From Muribaculaceae bacterium (GTDB lineage Bacteria; Bacteroidota; Bacteroidia; Bacteroidales; Muribaculaceae), in NCBI GenBank assembly GCA_017451225.1, contig JAFSPZ010000023.1, positions 1-44,878 on the forward strand: a stretch of DNA of 44,878 bases, in the 5' to 3' direction. The translations under genes were made by a program, and so were the position numbers. Position 1 is the stretch's first letter; each line of letters starts with the position of its first letter. A model generated the notes under the pieces. The model did not search any database and was not told where the DNA came from. It saw only the letters and a program-made list of their open reading frames with translations. Positions 35,842-44,551 of the stretch are shown here, in pieces.

Positions 35842-37365
35842 ATGAAGAAGTTTTCTAAGATTATTTTAAGTGTTGCAATAGCAATATTCGCTTTTCCTAA
35901 TTTGCAAGCCGAGCACTTGATAGTGATAGGCGCCAATGACACGCATAGCCAGATAGAGCCCGACAACGACGGGCTGGGAGGCTTGTATCGCCGCCGTGCT
36001 GCGATGGACCAGGTGCGCCGCAACAACAAGAACGTGATAGCTGTGCATGCCGGCGACGCCGTGCAGGGCACTCTCTACTTCTCGATGTTCAAGGGTGACG
36101 TGGAGTATGCCCTTATCGACAGCTTGGGCTATGACATGATTGTAATGGGCAATCATGAGTTTGACAACGGCATCAACGACCTCGCTGCGCACTACAAGAA
36201 CATCAAGGCCGTGAAGCTGTCGGCAAACTATGACTTCAGCAACACTCCGCTTTGTGGCGTGATTCAACCCTATTGCATCCGCACCGTTGACGGCAAGAGA
36301 ATAGGCTTCTTTGGCATCAATGTAGACCCTAAGGGACTTATCAGCGACGACAAATATGAAGGCATGCTTTATCTTGACAACGGCACAGTTGCCGAGGCTA
36401 CCGCAAAATATCTGAAAGAGGTTCAGAAAGTGGACTTCACCATCATGGTTTCGCACATTGGTTACTATCCCGAGACCGTGGGCCAGGTGGGCGACTCTAT
36501 CATAGCCACTAAATCTCACTACATTGACATGATTGTGGGCGGACACACCCACACACTGCTGCAACCTGGTGACCCACGCACTCAGGTGAGAAACGCCGAC
36601 GGCAAGATTATCACCGTTGGCCAGAACGGAAAGAAAGGCAAATACATCTCTACCTATGATATCGACCTTGACGACTTCTCGGTAAAATATGACCTGATAA
36701 AGCTTGACGCATCGCTCGACAAGAAAGCTAACTATCCTGCCATGGAAGCATGGATGGCTCCTTACAAGTTCAAGGTGGACAGCGTTATGGACAATGTGCT
36801 GGGCACCTCGGCCAGAGCTATGGACGGTGGCGATTATGCATCGCAAAACTGGCTGTGTGACGCTGTAATGGAGATGCTGCCAAGCATAAGCAACATGAAA
36901 CTCGATGGCGTGATTATGAACAAGGGAGGCATTCGCCAAAGCATGCCCAAGGGCAACGTGACCGAAGGCCTCATGCTGTCGATGTTCCCATTTGACAACC
37001 GCTTCATGGTAGTGGAGGTGAAAGGCAGCGACCTGCTCGAAGCCCTGCGCGTGATGGCAACCCGTGGCGGCGATGCAGTGAGCAAGGGCTTCAAGGTGGA
37101 ATTTAAAGGCACTCAAGAGAATCCCGTCATCACATCGGCCAAACTCAACGGCAAGAAGATTGACCCCAATAAGACTTACCTGATAGGCACAATAGACTAT
37201 CTTGCCAACGGCGGCGACCACATGGATGCCCTGGGCAAGGGAGCAAGACCATTTGTCGACACCGTGCCCTATGGCAACCACATGATAGAATATATCAAGA
37301 TGCTCACCAAGCAAGGACGCGTGGTTGACGCTACCGACGATGTGAGAATGATTCACAAGAAATAA
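35842..37365 (+). CDS. Periplasmic 5'-nucleotidase / UshA-type metallophosphoesterase
   Basis: 507 aa. A signal peptide ends near NLQAE. The N-terminal calcineurin-like metallophosphoesterase domain has GANDTHSQIEP, HAGDAVQGT, GNHEFDNG, VSHIGYYPE and GGHTHTLL, the full set of metal-binding motifs. The C-terminal 5'-nucleotidase domain (about residues 315-500) has MNKGGIRQSMPKGNVTEG, FPFDNRFMVVEVKGSDL and YLANGGDHM, which bind the nucleotide base. It releases phosphate from nucleotides or nucleotide sugars outside the cytoplasm. No clear -33/-7 promoter was found; TAACTTCG (35800-35807) is an imperfect candidate. It heads a likely operon with the GH3 fusion gene (19 bp later). Confidence 0.93.
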   Translation: MKKFSKIILSVAIAIFAFPNLQAEHLIVIGANDTHSQIEPDNDGLGGLYRRRAAMDQVRRNNKNVIAVHAGDAVQGTLYFSMFKGDVEYALIDSLGYDMIVMGNHEFDNGINDLAAHYKNIKAVKLSANYDFSNTPLCGVIQPYCIRTVDGKRIGFFGINVDPKGLISDDKYEGMLYLDNGTVAEATAKYLKEVQKVDFTIMVSHIGYYPETVGQVGDSIIATKSHYIDMIVGGHTHTLLQPGDPRTQVRNADGKIITVGQNGKKGKYISTYDIDLDDFSVKYDLIKLDASLDKKANYPAMEAWMAPYKFKVDSVMDNVLGTSARAMDGGDYASQNWLCDAVMEMLPSISNMKLDGVIMNKGGIRQSMPKGNVTEGLMLSMFPFDNRFMVVEVKGSDLLEALRVMATRGGDAVSKGFKVEFKGTQENPVITSAKLNGKKIDPNKTYLIGTIDYLANGGDHMDALGKGARPFVDTVPYGNHMIEYIKMLTKQGRVVDATDDVRMIHKK

Positions 37366-37384
37366 AGTATTTTAAAAGCAAATA

Positions 37385-40369
37385 ATGAATACCAGACATT
37401 CACGACAATTCGTGCTGATGCTTGTTGCACTCTTGCTGGGAGTGCAACAAGCATTGGCTATTAGACCATCCATCTTGAACCGCGCCAATGCCGCGGCGAT
37501 GGAAAAATGGGTGAACGAGACATACTCGAAGTTGACTCCCGACGAGCGCATAGCGCAAATCATGATTTTGCCTGTCAATCCTTCCAAGGAAGACGCAAAA
37601 TGGACTGTGGAGTACTTTGTCAAGAACTTCAAGGTGGGCGGACTCATCTATGACGCAAGCAACATAGCCTCACAAGCCGAGCTCAACAACTACGCTCAGT
37701 CGCTAGCAGACATTCCGCTGATGATAGCGCTTGACGCCGAGTGGGGGCTCTCGATGAGGCTCGAAGACGCGCAAACCTTCCCGCGCAACCTGCTGCTGGG
37801 AGGCGTTGGCGACGAGAAGCTCATGTATGATTATGGTCGAGAGTTGGCTCGTGAATGCAGATTGCTGGGAGTGCATGTAAATTTCGCTCCTGTGCTGGAT
37901 GTGCTTGACCGTGATGGTGGTGTGCTTGGCAACCGCTCCTTCGGCTACAGCCCCGATGTTGTGGCTCGCAACGGCGTTGCCTTTGCCAAGGGTCTTGAAG
38001 ACGGCGGCGTGCTCTCGACAGCCAAGCATTTTCCCGGCCATGGCTCGACCGCTGCCGACTCGCACAAAGAGCTGCCGTTCATCGACAAGTCGATGCAGGA
38101 GATGAAGCTCTATGACCTGGTGCCGTTTGAGCAGTATGTGAATGCAGGTCTTGGCGGAATGCTCACCGCGCATATCGACGTGTCGTTCCTGGACGACGGC
38201 GTGATGCCATGCTCGCTATCGAAGCAATGTGTTGAGGGACTGTTGAAGACCGAGATGGGATTTGAGGGACTTATCTTTACCGATGCCCTCGACATGCAAG
38301 GCGCTCAGGCTGTTGAAGGCAGCCCCAGCGTGAACGCAATACTCGCCGGCAACGATGTGCTGCTCATGCCACACAATGTGGAGGCAAGCCTCGACTCGGT
38401 GAAAGCAGCCATCGACGATGGCCGCATCTCGTGGAACGACATCGAGGTGCGCTGCAAGAAGATGCTGCGCTACAAGTATGCCATGGGCATTATAAAGTAT
38501 GGCAAAACTCCCATTAATGTAAAGACAGTAGCTAAACAAATCAACACCCAGCAAGCGCAAGACCTAAACAGGCGACTTGTTGAGGCTGCCATAACAGTGA
38601 CAAGCAACGATAAGAAAATCCTGCCTCTGGCCGATGTCAAGAACAAAATGCCGGTGCTCACACTGGGACTGGGCAAGGCCGACAACTTGTTCCAGAAACG
38701 ATGCGCCAACTATATGCCGACTTCGCCGTGTGTATCGACCTCGGCCCTGAAGAACGCCGAGAATGCCGACCGTGTGATTGTCGCCCTGTCGAGCAGCAGC
38801 TACGTTGACGACGCCCTCGCAGTAGCGCGCAAGTTCAAGCACACCGTAGTTGTTATACTCGATGGACCAGAGCGCCTGCAAGGCTATGCCGACCTGATTA
38901 CAAGCTCGGATGTAGACGCGGTGGTGATTGGGTATGGCAGTGACGACGTGTGGCAGGACTATGCCGCACAGGCAATCTTTGGCGGCATTGACGTGAAAGG
39001 CCAGCTGCCCGTTAACATCAAGTTCAGAGACAACAAGGCTGTAGTGCACGCAGGACATGGGGTGAAATATAAATCCACACGACTGGGCTACACTCTGCCC
39101 GTGGAAGTGGGATTCAAGCCCAACATGCTGAGCAAGATTGACTCGGTGTGCAACTATGGCATTCAGCAGAAGGCATTCCCTGGCTGCCAAGTGCTAGTGG
39201 CAAGACACGGAAAGATTGTGTGCAATCGCTCTTATGGCGAGATAAACTTCAATTCGGGTGTTGCCGTGACCGATAACACGCTGTTTGGACTGGCATCCGT
39301 GTCAAAAGCAACTGGCACTATAAGCGGCATCATGAAGCTCGTTGACGATGGATTGATTAATCTTGACGAGCCCGCAAGCAAGTACATCGAGGGCTTGCGA
39401 GGCACCGACAAGAGCGCAGTGACTTTCAGGCAGCTCCTGTATCACGAAACAGGACTGCAGCCATCATTGAGCATGTGGAACATGATGTTTGACCCGGCTA
39501 CCTACTCGGGCAAGCTCATCGCTAACAGCCCCACGAGTACCAATACCATCAAAATCATGGATGGAGCCTATGGCCACAAAGACGCGAAGCTGCGCACCGA
39601 TATCCTCTCGGATCATCCGACCAAGGAGTTTAATATAGCAATCGCCGACGGCATATATGGCGGCAAGGTGACCTATGATTCAATTATGAACCGCATCTAT
39701 CACTCTGAATTGAGGGCTAACCGCAAGTACTGCTACAGCTGCTTGAACTTTTGCCTGCTTGCCAACGCGTTGCAGAATGTGACCCGCAAAAGCCTTGACC
39801 GATATGTTGACGACAACATTTTTGCTCCAATCGGTGCCTATCACACTGTTTATCGTCCGTTGAACCGATTTGCTCCCGATGATATCGCCTATACCGAGGT
39901 TGACACCTACTTGCGCAAGCAACACATCCATGGATATGTCCACGATGAGCTGGCGGCATTCTCGGGCGGCGTTCAAGGCAACGCAGGACTTTTCTCTAAT
40001 GCCAATGACCTGGCCAAGGTGTTCCAGATGTGGCTCAACGGCGGACAGTATGGAGGAAAACAGTATTACAAGGAATCTACAATCAAAACTTTCATGACTT
40101 CGAAAAGCCCTAACTCTCACCGTGGACTGGGCTTTGACAAGCCAAATAAGAGTAATCCTAAATCGTCAAACACTTGTGCCGAAGCGCCGGCTCAGGTGAT
40201 AGGACACACAGGATTCACGGGCACTTGCTTCTGGGTAGACCCCAAGAACGACATGATTTACATCTTCTTGAGCAACCGCGTGTGCCCAACCCGTGACAAC
40301 GCTGCCAACAGGCGCGTGTCGCCACGTGATAACATTCAGTCAATTATCTATAAGTCAATTGTGAAATAA
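37385..40369 (+). CDS. GH3 beta-N-acetylhexosaminidase fused to a beta-lactamase-fold serine hydrolase
   Basis: 994 aa with a signal peptide (to about QQALA). Residues 40-370 are a glycoside hydrolase family 3 domain with the NagZ-type loop KHFPGHGST (Lys214 onward, with the His used as acid/base partner) and the nucleophile Asp300 in TDALDMQG. A second GH3-like domain covers about 380-580. The C-terminal ~380 residues are a class C beta-lactamase/esterase fold, with SVSK at Ser638-Lys641, a YSCLN motif where YxN is expected, and HTGFTGT. GH3-serine hydrolase fusions are known in Bacteroidota and are thought to act on peptidoglycan fragments in the periplasm. Exact substrates are unknown. Middle gene of a three-gene operon. 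Confidence 0.93.
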   Translation: MNTRHSRQFVLMLVALLLGVQQALAIRPSILNRANAAAMEKWVNETYSKLTPDERIAQIMILPVNPSKEDAKWTVEYFVKNFKVGGLIYDASNIASQAELNNYAQSLADIPLMIALDAEWGLSMRLEDAQTFPRNLLLGGVGDEKLMYDYGRELARECRLLGVHVNFAPVLDVLDRDGGVLGNRSFGYSPDVVARNGVAFAKGLEDGGVLSTAKHFPGHGSTAADSHKELPFIDKSMQEMKLYDLVPFEQYVNAGLGGMLTAHIDVSFLDDGVMPCSLSKQCVEGLLKTEMGFEGLIFTDALDMQGAQAVEGSPSVNAILAGNDVLLMPHNVEASLDSVKAAIDDGRISWNDIEVRCKKMLRYKYAMGIIKYGKTPINVKTVAKQINTQQAQDLNRRLVEAAITVTSNDKKILPLADVKNKMPVLTLGLGKADNLFQKRCANYMPTSPCVSTSALKNAENADRVIVALSSSSYVDDALAVARKFKHTVVVILDGPERLQGYADLITSSDVDAVVIGYGSDDVWQDYAAQAIFGGIDVKGQLPVNIKFRDNKAVVHAGHGVKYKSTRLGYTLPVEVGFKPNMLSKIDSVCNYGIQQKAFPGCQVLVARHGKIVCNRSYGEINFNSGVAVTDNTLFGLASVSKATGTISGIMKLVDDGLINLDEPASKYIEGLRGTDKSAVTFRQLLYHETGLQPSLSMWNMMFDPATYSGKLIANSPTSTNTIKIMDGAYGHKDAKLRTDILSDHPTKEFNIAIADGIYGGKVTYDSIMNRIYHSELRANRKYCYSCLNFCLLANALQNVTRKSLDRYVDDNIFAPIGAYHTVYRPLNRFAPDDIAYTEVDTYLRKQHIHGYVHDELAAFSGGVQGNAGLFSNANDLAKVFQMWLNGGQYGGKQYYKESTIKTFMTSKSPNSHRGLGFDKPNKSNPKSSNTCAEAPAQVIGHTGFTGTCFWVDPKNDMIYIFLSNRVCPTRDNAANRRVSPRDNIQSIIYKSIVK

Positions 40370-40377
40370 CAAAATCC

Positions 40378-41457
40378 ATGAAGAAGTTTTTATTTGTTTC
40401 GGCTTTGGCCTTCAGTGTGATGATGATGTCGTGCTCCGAAGGCTATAAAATCAATGTGAACTTTGGAGACCACATCTTCGACGGCAAGATGGCCTATCTC
40501 ACCAACTATGATAGTGGCGACACAATCGACAGCATGAGGGTGAGCGAGAAGCACCTGCTGCTCAAGGGTGATGTCGACACCGCATTCTTTGCCCGGCTCA
40601 TAGTGGATGGCAACAGAGCGCCTCTCATTGTGGAGCCAGGCGAGGTGAGTGTGGAATGGAGCGAGAAAATTGTGACCCGCGGCACTCCGCTTAACGAGAA
40701 GTTGAATCGCGTGAACGATGAGATGGACAAGCTTGAAGGTGAGTGGGACAAGATAAAACAGGACCTCGACAGTCAAGCAATAACTGAAGAAGATGCCGAA
40801 AAACGCAACGAAGAGCTCGAGAAAAAGCAAATAGACATTCTTTACAAGTGCTATCAGGAGAATAAAGATAATGCCTTGGGAGTGTGGGCGTTTACCAACT
40901 ATTTGAACTATAACTCGTTCAGTACTGCCGAGATTGAGAAAGCATTGAGCCAGGCTCCTGCTGGATATCGCAACTACAAGCGCATCAAGAAGGCGATGAG
41001 CGACGCTCAGGCCAAGGAGAAGACTGCCGAGGGAAACAACTTTGTAGATTTTGAGATGAAATCGCCTGAAGGAAAGGTAGAGAAACTGTCGCAGTTTGTG
41101 GGTCAAGACGGCAACTATACGCTCGTAGACTTCTGGGCAAGCTGGTGCGGACCATGCCGAAAGGAAATTAAAGGAGCTCTCACTGAGCTTTACGGCAAAT
41201 ACAACGGCAAGGGCCTGCAAGTAATAGGTGTGGCGGTTTGGGATAATCCGCAAGACACCAAGGCAGCAATCGAGCAGCTCTCAATTCCCTGGCACGTGAT
41301 GATGGGCGACCATTATATGACTGAGCCAACCGATATGTATGGCATTTCCGGCATACCTCACATCATGCTCATTGACGACAAGGGGAAAATCGTGATGCGT
41401 GGGTTAAATGGCAAGGAGTTGATTGATGCCGTAGACAAGGCAATGGCGCAAAAATGA
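40378..41457 (+). CDS. TlpA/ResA-like thioredoxin-fold lipoprotein
   Basis: 359 aa. Lipoprotein signal with lipobox MMSC (Cys19), followed by SEGYKIN. The N-terminal half (about 25-210) resembles the DUF4369 domain that often precedes TlpA-like domains in Bacteroidota. The thioredoxin fold spans about 225-359, with the redox-active motif WCGPC at Trp256-Cys260 and the cis-proline region GISGIPHIM. It probably reduces or exchanges disulfides, or delivers electrons, in the periplasm. It starts 8 bp after the GH3 fusion gene, so it is the last gene of that operon. Confidence 0.92.
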   Translation: MKKFLFVSALAFSVMMMSCSEGYKINVNFGDHIFDGKMAYLTNYDSGDTIDSMRVSEKHLLLKGDVDTAFFARLIVDGNRAPLIVEPGEVSVEWSEKIVTRGTPLNEKLNRVNDEMDKLEGEWDKIKQDLDSQAITEEDAEKRNEELEKKQIDILYKCYQENKDNALGVWAFTNYLNYNSFSTAEIEKALSQAPAGYRNYKRIKKAMSDAQAKEKTAEGNNFVDFEMKSPEGKVEKLSQFVGQDGNYTLVDFWASWCGPCRKEIKGALTELYGKYNGKGLQVIGVAVWDNPQDTKAAIEQLSIPWHVMMGDHYMTEPTDMYGISGIPHIMLIDDKGKIVMRGLNGKELIDAVDKAMAQK

Positions 41458-41497
41458 GTTTTTTGAGTTAAAGATAGATAATAATGACCTGATATTG

Positions 41498-41528
41498 TTT
41501 GCAGTATTGGGTTAATTGTGTAATTTTG
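41498..41528 (+). promoter_or_regulatory. Promoter of the Cys-cluster lipoprotein gene
   Basis: TTTG (41498-41501), a 19-bp spacer and TAATTTTG (41521-41528), 62 bp before the ATG. Textbook match. Confidence 0.8.
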
Positions 41529-41590
41529 CGCTTGATTTTGAAAAAACGATTAAAAATCAATTTAAATACACAAGAATAAAGTAAAACGAA

Positions 41591-42403
41591 ATGAAAAAAA
41601 TCATCAACATTTTTACTGTCTTTCTGGCGTTTGTCACATCGTCATGCGCTTTGATGAACCACACTACTGCCGGAGGGATTTGTACTTGCACTTGCGAGGC
41701 ATGTTTGAGTTGCAAAGTGCATCACCATGTGCTAACTCCTGAACAGCAGGCAAAGCTAGATTCGGTGAACGCTGTGAAAACTGCAGAGGAAGCTAAGAGG
41801 AAAGCAGAGATGGATTCGCTGCTTAATATGGATTACTCACTCAAGAAGTATGACTATGACGTAGAGGTTAAGCCTTATACATGGGATGAGGTTGAAGAGT
41901 TTGATGTTGAGATTGACTCAATAACTCCATTGTTCAGAGCTTCAAACATTGATAATGGTGTGAAGTTTGTGAACAAGAATGCCAACACCAGCATCAAGAA
42001 GACCGGTGTGCATCTGTATTTCACTACTTTGGACGGCGCTCCCGACCTGATGCACCTTGTGGTAAACTTTTATGCCGATGACAGCGTAAATTTCTACAAG
42101 TTGATTCTTTATGCCGATAACTTCACCTTTGAATATACCCCAACCAACATTAATCGCACTCGCGACGGCATATTCTTTGTGGAGAACTTTGATAATGTAG
42201 TTGACGAGAATAATAAGGACTTTGTTGCTGCTCTGGCAAAATGTGAAGTAGCTAACCTTATTCTCGTGAGCGATGGAGGTGTGAGCCACCGTCTTGTGTT
42301 GAAACGCGATCAGCTCAATCAGTTTAGAGCTACCTATCAGTTCTATCGTTTGCTTGGTGGAAATTTCCAGTCAATACAACAAGCAGAACCTGTTGTTGAT
42401 TAA
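41591..42403 (+). CDS. Lipoprotein with an N-terminal Cys cluster, function unknown
   Basis: 270 aa. A signal peptide ends in TSSC, with the lipid-bearing cysteine at residue 19. Shortly after it is a compact cluster, CTCTCEACLSCKVHHH, with Cys at 31, 33, 35, 38 and 41 and three His at 44-46, which looks like a metal-binding site. A coiled Lys/Glu/Ala segment (about 50-75) follows. The rest (about 80-270) is a mixed alpha/beta domain with DSITPLFRASNIDNGVKF and GVHLYFTTLDGAPDLMHL that I do not recognise. Metal binding is inference from the cluster only. The gene has its own promoter and a shared bidirectional terminator. The cluster resembles one in the secreted protein encoded at 43959-44336. 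Confidence 0.8.
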   Translation: MKKIINIFTVFLAFVTSSCALMNHTTAGGICTCTCEACLSCKVHHHVLTPEQQAKLDSVNAVKTAEEAKRKAEMDSLLNMDYSLKKYDYDVEVKPYTWDEVEEFDVEIDSITPLFRASNIDNGVKFVNKNANTSIKKTGVHLYFTTLDGAPDLMHLVVNFYADDSVNFYKLILYADNFTFEYTPTNINRTRDGIFFVENFDNVVDENNKDFVAALAKCEVANLILVSDGGVSHRLVLKRDQLNQFRATYQFYRLLGGNFQSIQQAEPVVD

Positions 42404-42420
42404 GATTAGAATAAAAGCAC

Positions 42421-42460
42421 AAAAAAGAGGATGTGAACTTGAGTCACACCCTCTTTTTTT
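42421..42460. terminator. Bidirectional terminator
   Basis: AAAAAAGAGGATGTGA (42421-42436) pairs with TCACACCCTCTTTTTT (42444-42459), with one G-T pair and a 7-nt loop. Both sides give T-runs, serving the two converging genes. Confidence 0.92.
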
Positions 42461-42486
42461 GTTTTGATAAACCTCAAAAATCTTTT

Positions 42487-42696
42487 TTAGATCAAAGTAA
42501 CCTCAATCTGCTTGCCTTCTTCATCTGAAGCAACGTTAACTTTACCTTCGCGGGCGAGCCAACCGATAGCAGCAAAGATTTCTTTCTCTTTGAGTTTAGT
42601 TACTTTCTTCAAACCTTTCATGTCCTGGGTTCCTTCAGCATCGTTCAGTGAGTTCCAAACGGCACCAGCCCAAAGACCAATTGTTTCAACGTTCAT
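42487..42696 (-). CDS. Small winged helix-turn-helix protein (DUF2582-like)
   Basis: 69 aa. The sequence, with NVETIGLWAGAVWNSLND, VTKLKEKEIFAAIGWLARE and GKVNV, matches the small Bacteroidota winged-helix proteins of the DUF2582 family: three helices and a beta-wing. It has no other domain. It probably binds nucleic acid; targets are unknown. A 20-bp inverted repeat lies between its own promoter elements, which fits autoregulation, but that is inference. Confidence 0.88.
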   Translation of the reverse strand: MNVETIGLWAGAVWNSLNDAEGTQDMKGLKKVTKLKEKEIFAAIGWLAREGKVNVASDEEGKQIEVTLI

Positions 42697-42740
42697 AATA
42701 AATTAATTTATGTAAAACTTCGTGTTTGTTAAAAACAGTG

Positions 42741-42771
42741 CAAAATTATATGTTTTATAACATATAACCAA
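42741..42771 (-). promoter_or_regulatory. Promoter of the winged-helix gene with an overlapping palindrome
   Basis: On the minus strand TAATTTTG (42748-42741) forms the -7 element and TTG (42771-42769) the -33 element, with a 20-bp spacer. The spacer is filled by an inverted repeat, TATATGTT (42747-42754) / AACATATA (42759-42766), a typical place for a repressor operator. Confidence 0.7.
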
Positions 42772-42825
42772 CAATTTGCATCAAGTAATTAATAATTATC
42801 GTCTGCAATCGTTTTACATTACTTA

Positions 42826-42857
42826 TTTGGGTTTCTCAATATTATTCTTTAATTTTG
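42826..42857 (+). promoter_or_regulatory. Promoter of rsgA
   Basis: TTTG (42826-42829), a 20-bp spacer, TAATTTTG (42850-42857). The TTG at 42855 that opens the frame lies inside the -7 element and cannot be the start. Confidence 0.8.
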
Positions 42858-42881
42858 TGCCAAATTTTAGGATTGACCTTC

Positions 42882-43826
42882 ATGCAACAAGGATTGGTAA
42901 TAAAGAATACTGGCAGTTGGTACATTGTGCGCACAGCCGATGGTACCGAGCGTAACTGCAAAATCAAGGGAAACCTGCGACTGAAAGGTTTCCGTTGCAC
43001 TAATCCTGTGGCGGTGGGCGACAACGTGGAGATTGAGGTCAAGGAGGATGGCACAGCGTTCATCCGCTCAATATTGCCGCGCCGCAATTACATAATTCGG
43101 CGTGCGAGTAATCTCTCGCGCGAGTTCCAGATTCTTGCTGCCAACCTTGATATGGCTGTGCTGGTGGTCACGCTCGTGAATCCAGAGACAAGTACCGTTT
43201 TCATCGACCGCTTCCTTGCAACAGCCGAGGCTTATAACGTGCCAGTGACAATTGTCTTCAATAAGATAGACTTGCTCACCGAGCCCGAGGACCGCGAGCT
43301 GCTAGAGGCTGTTATTTATTTATATCGGAGTATTGGCTACACAGTAGTTCCCATGTCGGTTATGACAGGCGAGGGGCTGGACTTGCTACGCGATGAATTG
43401 CGAGGAAAGACGGCATTGTTCAGCGGAAACTCGGGAGTAGGGAAGAGCTCTATCATCAATCTGCTGGTGCCAGATGCACGGCTAAAGGTGGGCGATATCT
43501 CGGAGGTGCATCACACGGGCATGCACACCACCACCTTCAGCGAGATGCTCGACATACCTGGCGACAACGCTGGCCACATTATCGACACTCCGGGAGTGAA
43601 GGGGTTTGGTACTATCGATTTTGAAAAGAGCGAGATTGCTCACTATTTTCCTGAGATTTTCAAGGTTTCTAAAGACTGTCGTTATAACAACTGCACCCAT
43701 ACTCACGAGCCTGGCTGCGCAGTGCTTGCCGCCGTTGAGCAGAGCCTAATTAGCCAATCGCGCTACAACAGTTACCTGAGCATCATGGAAGACTCAGACC
43801 CTGATAAATATCGCAAGCCTTATTGA
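42882..43826 (+). CDS. rsgA: Ribosome small-subunit biogenesis GTPase RsgA
   Basis: 314 aa from the ATG at 42882 ([14 protein letters not shown]). The order of domains is OB-fold, then a circularly permuted GTPase: G4 NKIDLL comes before G1 GNSGVGKSS (residues 182-190) and G3 DTPGVKG. The C-terminal zinc-binding motif [14 protein letters not shown] is present. RsgA binds the 30S subunit late in assembly and hydrolyses GTP to release RbfA. It has its own promoter; a hairpin follows 64 bp after the stop. Standard member of the family. Confidence 0.97.
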   Translation: MQQGLVIKNTGSWYIVRTADGTERNCKIKGNLRLKGFRCTNPVAVGDNVEIEVKEDGTAFIRSILPRRNYIIRRASNLSREFQILAANLDMAVLVVTLVNPETSTVFIDRFLATAEAYNVPVTIVFNKIDLLTEPEDRELLEAVIYLYRSIGYTVVPMSVMTGEGLDLLRDELRGKTALFSGNSGVGKSSIINLLVPDARLKVGDISEVHHTGMHTTTFSEMLDIPGDNAGHIIDTPGVKGFGTIDFEKSEIAHYFPEIFKVSKDCRYNNCTHTHEPGCAVLAAVEQSLISQSRYNSYLSIMEDSDPDKYRKPY

Positions 43827-43890
43827 TAATGCACAATGCACTATCTGGGATACGTCTTGAATTATTTGATAGATTGAAGTGAAATGGAAA

Positions 43891-43928
43891 AAGCGGTAGA
43901 ACGCTCCACGTGTGAGATTCTACCGCTT
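43891..43928. terminator. Hairpin, copy 1 of a repeated element (rsgA / Cys-rich gene)
   Basis: AAGCGGTAGAA (43891-43901) pairs perfectly with TTCTACCGCTT (43918-43928), with a 16-nt loop. On the minus strand it is followed by a T-run, so it ends the Cys-rich gene; it can also serve rsgA. A nearly identical hairpin lies at 44516-44551. Confidence 0.85.
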
Positions 43929-43958
43929 GTGCTTTTGTATACCACTTTGATTTGGTGT

Positions 43959-44336
43959 TTAAGGCTCCCATTTATCGTATTTGGTGCCGCACTTCTCGCA
44001 GATGTAGCCTGAGGAGTACTGGATATAGCTACCATTGCCATTGCATAGTTTACACACCTCGCCGCCATAAACCTTATTTCCCTTGCAAAGCGTGCAAGTC
44101 ACTGTGGTTGCAAATGCTTTGGCACTGTATTTAAGGCTGCCGCCGCATGTGCATTTGCCAGCCTCGCGTTCAGCAGAAGCAAGAGGAATTTCGGGCACAA
44201 CTTGAGCCATGTCGATTGAGCAGGTGCAGGCTTCAATGCAGGTGCAATCTGAGCCACATGAACATTGGGTGGTGTTGTATGCCTCACTATGGAAAGCAAA
44301 CAAAGTGCATAGTAATGCCAAGATTTTTGTTGCCAT
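43959..44336 (-). CDS. Secreted Cys-rich protein with DnaJ-like CxxC motifs
   Basis: 125 aa. An N-terminal signal peptide (about residues 1-19, ending SEA) would leave a ~106-aa mature protein with 14 cysteines. Six lie in a tight cluster near the start (CSCGSDCTCIEACTC), two in CTCGGSL, and six in three CxxC pairs: CTLCKGNK (81-84), CKLCNGNG (95-98, a CxxCxGxG as in the DnaJ zinc finger) and CEKCGTKY (113-116). Zinc or other metal binding is likely from this pattern. No function is known to me. It sits between two copies of the same hairpin and has its own promoter. Confidence 0.8.
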   Translation of the reverse strand: MATKILALLCTLFAFHSEAYNTTQCSCGSDCTCIEACTCSIDMAQVVPEIPLASAEREAGKCTCGGSLKYSAKAFATTVTCTLCKGNKVYGGEVCKLCNGNGSYIQYSSGYICEKCGTKYDKWEP

Positions 44337-44375
44337 AAGTATTTTTTTTAAGGATTAATATATATCATACAGTTG

Positions 44376-44406
44376 CAAAGATATATTGTAACTTTTTAAT
44401 TGTCAA
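44376..44406 (-). promoter_or_regulatory. Promoter of the Cys-rich protein gene
   Basis: On the minus strand, TTG (44406-44404), a 20-bp spacer and TATCTTTG (44383-44376), 39 bp upstream of the ATG. Confidence 0.75.
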
Positions 44407-44515
44407 GAAATTTGTTGCTTTTTTACTAATTGGTAGCTAAAAACTATTATAAAAAGGGGGTGGAGCTTAAACTGTTGTGCAATAACCTGTAAAACGATAA
44501 TGTGAGAGAATGAAA

Positions 44516-44551
44516 AAGCGGTAGAACGCTCATTGCGAGGTTCTACCGCTT
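44516..44551. repeat. Hairpin, copy 2 of the repeated element
   Basis: AAGCGGTAGAA (44516-44526) / TTCTACCGCTT (44541-44551), a 14-nt loop and a T-run on the minus strand. The arms and five bases of the loop (CGCTC) are the same as in copy 1; the rest of the loop differs. Confidence 0.85.

Noticed and set aside
35866-37356. Long open frame (496 codons) on the minus strand opposite the 5'-nucleotidase
   Set aside because: It is a shadow of the real gene produced by codon usage. The plus-strand protein has all family motifs; the minus-strand translation has no recognisable domain, signal or ribosome binding site.
33480-37384. A local DGR cassette (reverse transcriptase, Avd, template repeat)
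   Set aside because: No open frame with reverse transcriptase motifs exists in the window, and no second copy of the variable region was found. Only a target gene is claimed.
41591-42403. Metallothionein or heavy-metal-associated domain in the Cys-cluster lipoprotein
   Set aside because: The cluster is too short and the rest of the protein does not fit either family. Described only as a possible metal site.
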